This document shows, in pieces, positions 58,231 to 64,000 of a stretch of 64,000 nucleotides of DNA. A program made the position numbers and the translations under genes. This stretch comes from Citrobacter freundii (lineage in GTDB: Bacteria > Pseudomonadota > Gammaproteobacteria > Enterobacterales > Enterobacteriaceae): NCBI RefSeq assembly GCF_029717145.1, contig NZ_CP099222.1, forward strand, positions 2,480,001 to 2,544,000, given 5' to 3'. The notes below the pieces were generated by a model. The model was not told the origin of the DNA. It did no database searches and saw nothing but the letters and a program-made list of their open reading frames with translations. Each line of letters starts with the position of its first letter. Within the stretch, counting starts at the first letter, position 1.

Positions 58231-58557
58231 TTAGCCGCCAGCCAGTTTAACTTTCAAGCCTTTGGCTTCCAGCAAGGATTTAATCAGGTCGCGTTTATCG
58301 CCTTGTATTTCAATGACGCCCTCTTTCACGGCCCCACCACAGCCACATTTTTTCTTTAACTCGGCTGCTAATTTGGTTAGCTCTAAGTCGTCCAGATCAA
58401 TACCGGTAATCAGGCAAACGCCCTTTCCTTTTCGACCGCTGGTCTGGCGTTGAATTCGCACAATACCATCGCCTTTTGGACGTTCTGTCACCGCTTTAGG
58501 TTCGTCAATTCGTCCAGACTCAGTCGAGTAGACCAGACGAGAGTTAGCGTCGCTCAT
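58231..58557 (-). CDS. yciH: YciH, SUI1/eIF1-like translation factor
   Basis: A 108-residue protein of the SUI1 family (IRRQTSG-type basic loop RIQRQTSGRKGKGVCLITGI, then KKCGCGGAVKEGVIEIQGD). It resembles eukaryotic eIF1; in E. coli it can test initiation complexes and acts under stress. Its ATG begins directly after the pyrF stop with no gap, so the two are co-translated. Confidence 0.95.
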   Translation of the reverse strand: MSDANSRLVYSTESGRIDEPKAVTERPKGDGIVRIQRQTSGRKGKGVCLITGIDLDDLELTKLAAELKKKCGCGGAVKEGVIEIQGDKRDLIKSLLEAKGLKVKLAGG

Positions 58558-59295
58558 TTACGCTCCTCGTTTCAGTGAGGTGTTGATCGCCTTCAGCGTC
58601 TGGGCCGGATCCGCCGACTGCGTGACCGGACGACCAATCACCATATAATCCACACCCGCTGACAGTGCCTGCTGTGGCGTCATAATGCGGCGCTGATCGC
58701 CCGCTTCACTGCCTTCAGGACGAATACCAGGCGTTACCAGCTTAAACGCCTGACCAAACTCTTGTTTGAATCGTACCGCTTCCTGTGCAGAACAGACAAC
58801 GCCGTCCAGCCCGCAGTTTTGCGTTAACCGTGCCAGTCTTTCTGCATGCTCCGCAGGTGACAACGTCACTCCCAGATCGGCAAGGTCGCTGGCTTCCATG
58901 CTGGTCAGCACCGTCACGGCAATTAACAACGGCGCATCGTTACCAAATGGTACCAAGGCTTCACGAGCCGCCGTCATCATCCGTGCCCCACCCGAGGCAT
59001 GAACGTTAACCATCCACACGCCAAGGTCTGCCGCAGCCGCTACGGCATGTGCCGTGGTATTGGGGATGTCATGGAATTTCAGGTCCAGAAATACGTCAAA
59101 TCCACGCTGTTGCAAGTCGCGCACCAATTGAGGCCCAAAAAGCGTGAACATCTCTTTGCCCACTTTCAAACGGCAATCACGGGGATCAATTCTGTCGACA
59201 AATGCCAATGCTTTATCGCGATTATTGTAGTCCAGAGCGACAACGACAGGAGAATCAGTAACAGCACGGGGAGAAGATGAAGCAGTAAACGTCAT
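58558..59295 (-). CDS. pyrF: PyrF, orotidine 5'-phosphate decarboxylase
   Basis: A 245-residue TIM-barrel enzyme that makes UMP from OMP in pyrimidine synthesis. The catalytic motif [10 protein letters not shown] (K73 and D71, D76 on the partner) and the phosphate-binding TPGIRP, and GRPVTQ near the end, are intact. ATG 59295 with AGGAAGG upstream gives the E. coli length; the frame opens at 59331. Confidence 0.97.
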   Translation of the reverse strand: MTFTASSSPRAVTDSPVVVALDYNNRDKALAFVDRIDPRDCRLKVGKEMFTLFGPQLVRDLQQRGFDVFLDLKFHDIPNTTAHAVAAAADLGVWMVNVHASGGARMMTAAREALVPFGNDAPLLIAVTVLTSMEASDLADLGVTLSPAEHAERLARLTQNCGLDGVVCSAQEAVRFKQEFGQAFKLVTPGIRPEGSEAGDQRRIMTPQQALSAGVDYMVIGRPVTQSADPAQTLKAINTSLKRGA

Positions 59296-59481
59296 AACCA
59301 GACCTTCCTGAAGATGGGCACCTTTCGGCACAAAATGGGTAAACGGCGTGCATTCTACCTGTGGTCATAGGAAATTAACAGATTCGATTACATCGCTGCC
59401 TGGCGATGTGGCACGGAGGCTAAATGTGCAGGATGTTATTAAACAATAAGGATGTTGTAACTAAAGTCGGTATTTTTTTAA

Positions 59482-60651
59482 TTACAAACCGTCAAGACCG
59501 CGAATTGGCTTAATGGTTGACCATGAACGGCACGATGGGCAATGCCAGTACAGCGTGTAGGCGGTAAATCCGCATTTCTGGCAGCGGTAGCGCGGCTTAC
59601 TGCGAACCTGTTCGCCGACCATATCCCGTAACACCATCAGACTCTCTTTAGCACGCCCTTCCTCGGCCTCATTGAGGTGATAGTCCATTAGTTTGTGGAA
59701 GACGCGCATCGTCGGATGACGCTGCAACTGACGGGTGATATAAACCTGCGCGGTATCGCTGCCCTCACGCGCTTCGAGGATATCCGCCAACATCAGCTCA
59801 GCGGCGGCACCGGTATTCTCCTCTACGGCGCGGCGTAAGAACTCCGCCCATTCATCGTTCTTACCAAGTTGCTGGTAGCAACTCTGTAGCATGTCCAGCG
59901 TTTCGCTGACCAGCTCTTTGTCCTGGGAAATTACGCGCTGCAGGCTTTCGACCGCCTTAGCATAGTCCCCTTTCATCATGTACACGCGTCCCATCATGAT
60001 GGAAACCCGCGCACTGTTTTTGTCGGCGGCAGCCCCTTTTTTTAACAACGTCATGGCGCGGTCCATGTCGTCGCTGCCCAGTTGCTGAAGGGCCAGTTCG
60101 CAGTAGAAGTGTGCGATCTCAATTCGCTGCTTATCTTTACCGAGCTTCACCAGGCGTTCCGCAACGTCAATGGCTTTTTGCCACTCACTGGTTGCCTGAT
60201 AGATCTGCAACAGCTGTTGCAACGCACCCACGCGGAAATCGGTTTCATCGGTAAGCTGATTGAACATGTCTTCAGCGCGGTCATACAGACCTGCGGCCAT
60301 GTAATCGCGACCGAGTTGTTGAACCGCCAGCAAACGCTGTTCGTAGGTCAATGACGCACTTTCCATCAACGTTTGATGGATGCGGATAGCGCGATCGACT
60401 TCACCGCGCGAGCGGAACAGGTTTCCGAGGGTGAGATGAGCCTCAACGGTGCCGGTATCCTCTTTCAACATATCGAGGAACAGATCCACCGCTTTATCTT
60501 GTTGGTTGCTCAGAAGGAAGTTAACCCCGGCGACATAGTCACGCGACAGACGGTTAGCTTCGTCCTGTTTTGTTTGTTGCGCACTTCTGCGACCCATATA
60601 CCACCCATAGGCAGCGGCTACAGGTAACAGCAGAAACAACAACTCCAGCAT
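59482..60651 (-). CDS. lapB: LapB (YciM), LPS assembly regulator
   Basis: A 389-residue inner-membrane protein: one N-terminal helix (LLFLLLPVAAAYGWYMG), about nine TPR repeats and a C-terminal rubredoxin-type zinc domain (CQKCGFTAYTLYWHCPSC). LapB brings FtsH to LpxC for degradation and so limits LPS synthesis. It lies just after lapA and matches the E. coli length. Confidence 0.97.
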   Translation of the reverse strand: MLELLFLLLPVAAAYGWYMGRRSAQQTKQDEANRLSRDYVAGVNFLLSNQQDKAVDLFLDMLKEDTGTVEAHLTLGNLFRSRGEVDRAIRIHQTLMESASLTYEQRLLAVQQLGRDYMAAGLYDRAEDMFNQLTDETDFRVGALQQLLQIYQATSEWQKAIDVAERLVKLGKDKQRIEIAHFYCELALQQLGSDDMDRAMTLLKKGAAADKNSARVSIMMGRVYMMKGDYAKAVESLQRVISQDKELVSETLDMLQSCYQQLGKNDEWAEFLRRAVEENTGAAAELMLADILEAREGSDTAQVYITRQLQRHPTMRVFHKLMDYHLNEAEEGRAKESLMVLRDMVGEQVRSKPRYRCQKCGFTAYTLYWHCPSCRSWSTIKPIRGLDGL

Positions 60652-60657
60652 AAATAA

Positions 60658-60966
60658 TTATTCCTTCACAACCGACGAATCGGCAGAAACCGCAACGTCG
60701 GTCGCAGGCGCAAGCTGGTTTTCCAGTCGTTTGATTTTACGTTCGGCACGCACAAGAGACACGCGAACCCTCAGCCAGAAAAGGCCGCAAATTAACCAAC
60801 CAATCGCAAATCCTGCAGCAAACAACACGGCAAGCAGCGTAGAAATACGATATTCACCTTGGGCCAGCAGGTAGTTAAACGTTACCTGTTGATCGTTTTG
60901 CGCACCTAATGTCACCGAAATAACAAAAATCGCCAACACCAGTAAGAAAATGAGTAAATATTTCAC
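60658..60966 (-). CDS. lapA: LapA (YciS), inner-membrane partner of LapB
   Basis: A 102-residue protein with two helices (about 1-20 and 38-66) and a C-terminal coiled coil (VRAERKIKRLENQL), DUF1049. It forms an operon with lapB, starting 6 bases apart, and in E. coli is heat-shock (sigma-32) induced. Its exact role in LPS assembly is open. Confidence 0.95.
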   Translation of the reverse strand: MKYLLIFLLVLAIFVISVTLGAQNDQQVTFNYLLAQGEYRISTLLAVLFAAGFAIGWLICGLFWLRVRVSLVRAERKIKRLENQLAPATDVAVSADSSVVKE

Positions 60967-61115
60967 ATTACTTCCCGTTATGTGGTTTGAGCGAATAAAT
61001 CGTGTACAACTTACCGCGTTGAGCCCTTTAAATTACCATTTTCACGACGAGTGCGAAATGGAAAAGCGCTTTAGTCTTTATGATTTAAGGGCAAAACACG
61101 AAAAATCAATCACGG

Positions 61116-61880
61116 TCAGCTTTCTTGTTCACGCTGCGCGATTTCTTGTTGCTCCTGAACCGGCGGTGTTAATGGCCCACAGACCCGTTGTGCAAGCCAT
61201 GTCGCCAACGTAACCAGCAGCCATGATATCAACGTCGCCACGACTAAATCTCGCGGCCAGTGCATGCCCAGTAACAAACGACTGCCCATTACACCCGTCG
61301 CCCAGACCAGCAAGAAAACAATCGTTAGCGTACGTCTACGCGGCCATAATAGCCCCACGGCCAGTAACGCCCAACTGGCGGCAAACATCGTATGACCAGA
61401 GGGAAATGCGAAACCCGTCTCTTTTTGCCAGTGTTTACGTAAAAAGGTCGGGATATCCTGCTGTCCTGATAATTGCTCTTTGACTAAGTGTCCGCGCTCT
61501 TTACGCTTTAAAGTGTAGAACTCATCAACAGGGACATGGTGCGTTTTTTCCAGCCAAACCACAAAAGGTCGTGGCTCCTGCACCCTTTCTTTTACCCATG
61601 ACTTGACCCCCTGGCCGATCAAAATTGCCGCGGCAAGGATGGCGAACAGCATCATCGCGGCTTTCAGACGAAATCTCAGACACCACAAAAACCACACACA
61701 CAGGGACACATGAGTAATGATTCCCCAGGGTTGCGTCACCGTTTCCGTTATCCAGTATAAGGATTTTAACCACCAGACATTGTTCCCTGGCTGCCAACTC
61801 CAGCCAGACACCCACATGGACACTGGCATAATCAACAACAGAACAGCACCTACGGCGGTTCGCTTTGCGATAGAAAGCAT
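61116..61880 (-). CDS. pgpB: PgpB, phosphatidylglycerophosphate/undecaprenyl-PP phosphatase
   Basis: A 254-residue PAP2-family inner-membrane enzyme with six helices. The three signature motifs are KERVQEPRPF (C1), PSGHTMFA (C2, near 160) and SRLLLGMHWPRDLV (C3, near 200). It removes phosphate from phosphatidylglycerophosphate and undecaprenyl pyrophosphate. AAAGGAGATGCA precedes the ATG. It is divergent from ribA. Confidence 0.96.
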   Translation of the reverse strand: MLSIAKRTAVGAVLLLIMPVSMWVSGWSWQPGNNVWWLKSLYWITETVTQPWGIITHVSLCVWFLWCLRFRLKAAMMLFAILAAAILIGQGVKSWVKERVQEPRPFVVWLEKTHHVPVDEFYTLKRKERGHLVKEQLSGQQDIPTFLRKHWQKETGFAFPSGHTMFAASWALLAVGLLWPRRRTLTIVFLLVWATGVMGSRLLLGMHWPRDLVVATLISWLLVTLATWLAQRVCGPLTPPVQEQQEIAQREQES

Positions 61881-62077
61881 TGCATCTCCTTTCGTCGATA
61901 AGTCTCACAATCATAACTGAAAAAATTGCGCGCCGGGAAAATTGACAATTTTGTGCCATTGCAAATACGAATGCGCTGTCGCCATTAGGCGAACGCCGTC
62001 GCCTTATGGCAAAATAGTGCCATACAGAAGCCAATAGGCGACGGCACGGCGAGTGCCAGCGTAATCTGGAGAAATAC

Positions 62078-62668
62078 ATGCAGCTTAAACGTGTGGCAGA
62101 AGCCAAACTGCCAACCCCCTGGGGTGATTTCCTGATGGTGGGATTTGAAGAACTGGCAACCGGGCACGATCATGTCGCGCTGGTATTTGGCGATATTTCG
62201 GGTCAAACACCGGTCCTGGCACGCGTCCATTCCGAATGTCTGACTGGCGATGCGCTTTTCAGCCTGCGTTGCGATTGCGGTTTCCAACTGGAAGCCGCGC
62301 TCACGCACATTGCTGAAGAGGGACGCGGTATCCTGCTTTACCATCGTCAGGAAGGTCGCAACATCGGCCTGCTGAATAAGATCCGCGCCTATGCGTTGCA
62401 AGATCAAGGCTACGATACCGTTGAAGCCAACCACCAGTTAGGTTTTGCTGCCGATGAGCGCGACTTCACCCTGTGCGCAGATATGTTTAAGCTGCTGGGC
62501 GTAGATGCAGTACGACTGCTGACCAATAATCCGAAGAAAGTTGAGATTCTGACCGAAGCTGGGATCAATATTGTCGAACGCGTGCCGCTGATCGTGGGCC
62601 GGAACCCGAAAAATGCGCATTATCTGGATACCAAAGCCGCCAAAATGGGCCATTTATTGAGCGAATAA
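62078..62668 (+). CDS. ribA: RibA, GTP cyclohydrolase II
   Basis: A 196-residue zinc enzyme for the first step of riboflavin synthesis. Zn ligands are C54, C65 and C67 ([17 protein letters not shown]), and the catalytic region is [20 protein letters not shown]. Length equals the E. coli protein. In E. coli ribA is in the SoxRS response. Confidence 0.97.
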   Translation: MQLKRVAEAKLPTPWGDFLMVGFEELATGHDHVALVFGDISGQTPVLARVHSECLTGDALFSLRCDCGFQLEAALTHIAEEGRGILLYHRQEGRNIGLLNKIRAYALQDQGYDTVEANHQLGFAADERDFTLCADMFKLLGVDAVRLLTNNPKKVEILTEAGINIVERVPLIVGRNPKNAHYLDTKAAKMGHLLSE

Positions 62669-62699
62669 TCGCCCGGTAATTGCACATGCACCTGCCCCA

Positions 62700-62730
62700 T
62701 GAAAAGCCTGCTTACGCAGGCTTTTTCACT
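62700..62730. terminator. Bidirectional terminator between ribA and acnA
   Basis: GAAAAGCCTGC pairs with GCAGGCTTTTTC around TTAC; T-runs on both strands serve both convergent genes. Confidence 0.9.
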
Positions 62731-62732
62731 TT

Positions 62733-64000
62733 TTACTTCAGCATATTACGAATCACATAGTGCAAAATACCGTCGTTCTGGTAGTAGGTTAACTCCGTCG
62801 CAGTATCGATACGACAGCGGCACATAATCACCTCTTTGCTGCCATCTGCGCGCATCATATTCACCGCAATTGTGGCGCCCGGTTGAATTGTTTGTAAATC
62901 CGTAATATCAATCACTTCCTCACCGGTGAGTCCCAACGTTTTACGCGTCACCCCTTGCGGGAACTCCAGCGGCAGGATCCCCATACCAATCAGGTTGGAA
63001 CGGTGAATTCGCTCAAACGATTCTGCGATGACCACGCGAATACCCAGTAAACGTGGACCTTTCGCTGCCCAGTCGCGACTGGAGCCTGATCCGTATTCCT
63101 TACCGGCAATCACCGCCAGCGGCACGCTCTCCTGCTGATAACGCATGGCCGCATCGTAAATGGCTACCACTTCCGTCCCCGGTAAATGGCGAGTCATCCC
63201 GCCTTCAATTCCCGGCACCATTTCATTGCGGATACGAATGTTGGCAAAAGTACCTCGCATCATCACTTCATGATTTCCACGTCGTGAACCATAGGAGTTA
63301 AAATCCCGGCGCTCAACGCCGTGGCTCTGCAAATAGCGTCCTGCCGGGCTGTCCGCCTTAATGCTGCCAGCGGGGGAAATATGATCTGTGGTCACCGAGT
63401 CACCCAGCATCGCCAATATACGCGCCCCATGAATATCGTTTACCGGAGCCGGCGTAGCCTGCATGCCCTCGAAGAACGGTGACAGGCGAATATAGGTCGA
63501 GTCAGACTGCCAGCCGTAGGTGTCGACACGATCAACATTGATCGATTTCCATTCCGGCGTACCTTCAAACACTTCCGCATACTCTTTGTGGAACATCTCC
63601 GTGGATACCTGCTCGACGGCGCGGGCAATTTCCCGTGCAGAAGGCCAGATATCTTTCAGATATACGGGGTCACCTTTTTTATCGTGTCCGAGCGGATCTT
63701 TGGTCAGGTTAATGTTCATATTGCCCGCCAGCGCGTAAGCGACCACCAGCGGCGGAGAGGCCAGCCAGTTCGTTTTCACTAACGGATGAATGCGTCCTTC
63801 AAAGTTACGGTTACCGGAAAGTACCGCCCCCACCGTCAGGTCACCTTTTTTAATCGCCGTTTCAATAGGATCGGGTAACGGCCCAGAGTTACCAATACAG
63901 GTGGTACAACCATAGCCAACCAGATTGAACCCCAGTTCATCAAGGTACGGGGTCAGCCGGGCCTGCGCCAGATAGTCAGACACCACTTTTGATCCCGGTG
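62733..64000 (-). CDS. acnA: Aconitase A, C-terminal part (runs off the window)
   Basis: The last 421 residues of aconitate hydratase, from PGSKVVSDY to the stop. The cluster cysteines are in YGCTTCIGNSGPL (residues equal to C501 and C504 of E. coli AcnA), and the swivelling domain 4 holds GKEYGSGSSRDWAAKG and SFERIHRSNLIGMGILP. AcnA interconverts citrate and isocitrate and is the stress and stationary-phase enzyme. The frame is open to the window edge, so the gene continues upstream. Confidence 0.96.
   Translation of the reverse strand, partial: PGSKVVSDYLAQARLTPYLDELGFNLVGYGCTTCIGNSGPLPDPIETAIKKGDLTVGAVLSGNRNFEGRIHPLVKTNWLASPPLVVAYALAGNMNINLTKDPLGHDKKGDPVYLKDIWPSAREIARAVEQVSTEMFHKEYAEVFEGTPEWKSINVDRVDTYGWQSDSTYIRLSPFFEGMQATPAPVNDIHGARILAMLGDSVTTDHISPAGSIKADSPAGRYLQSHGVERRDFNSYGSRRGNHEVMMRGTFANIRIRNEMVPGIEGGMTRHLPGTEVVAIYDAAMRYQQESVPLAVIAGKEYGSGSSRDWAAKGPRLLGIRVVIAESFERIHRSNLIGMGILPLEFPQGVTRKTLGLTGEEVIDITDLQTIQPGATIAVNMMRADGSKEVIMCRCRIDTATELTYYQNDGILHYVIRNMLK

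Overview
The window is a stretch of enterobacterial chromosome. Nearly every backbone gene is a close relative of an Escherichia coli K-12 gene, in the conserved ydbL-to-acnA order. Gene content, sequence divergence and the accessory genes fit a Citrobacter-like species; this is inference from recall, not a search. No prophage, insertion sequence, CRISPR array, rRNA or tRNA gene was seen.

Layout. 1-3889: ynbB (only its start), ynbA and the ydbH-ynbE-ydbL envelope operon. 3890-5914: an accessory insert with a broken TEM-like class A beta-lactamase and one small unknown ORF, bounded by imperfect direct repeats. 5915-16733: ldhA, hslJ, ydbJ, the pyruvate:flavodoxin oxidoreductase ydbK, the sRNA micC, the porin ompN, a KTSC protein, uspF, ttcA (uninterrupted, no Rac prophage), dbpA and a Pro-rich small ORF. 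16791-23712: the sRNA fnrS, zntB, then a signalling cluster (membrane chemoreceptor, MHYT-GGDEF-EAL protein, dgcM) and smrA. 23937-29131: ogt, fnr, a chromosomal APH(3')-I-type aminoglycoside phosphotransferase inserted between fnr and uspE, then uspE, ynaJ and ynaI. 29277-31805: a small accessory group (VOC protein with divergent DeoR regulator, Rof-like protein, mini-thioredoxin with divergent Cys-rich MarR regulator). 31848-43348: mppA, mpaA, ycjG, tpx, tyrR, ycjF, ycjX and the phage-shock genes pspE-D-C-B-A with divergent pspF. 43461-48743: the sapABCDF transporter. 48786-56792: a degenerate EAL protein, fabI, yciW, rnb, pdeR, yciZ. 56889-64000: yciT, osmB, yciH, pyrF, lapB, lapA, pgpB, ribA and the 3' part of acnA.

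How the genes work together. Anaerobic control is concentrated here: fnr has an FNR box in its own leader, and the FNR-activated sRNA fnrS has an FNR box at the class II activator position. Cyclic-di-GMP control is also dense: dgcM and pdeR, partners in curli control, lie in one window with an extra MHYT-GGDEF-EAL protein and a degenerate EAL protein. Envelope maintenance is served by ydbH/ynbE/ydbL, psp, mppA/mpaA/ycjG (murein peptide recycling), lapAB, pgpB, ompN and micC.

Main points of interest. Two chromosomal genes closely resemble the mobile resistance genes blaTEM and aph(3')-Ia. Each sits in an otherwise conserved backbone junction between imperfect direct repeats, with no transposon in sight. 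The beta-lactamase carries an in-frame TAG that removes the last 24 codons, and the codon aligned with the TEM start is ATA. The aph gene is intact, and its resemblance to the Tn903 gene appears to continue upstream of the start codon.
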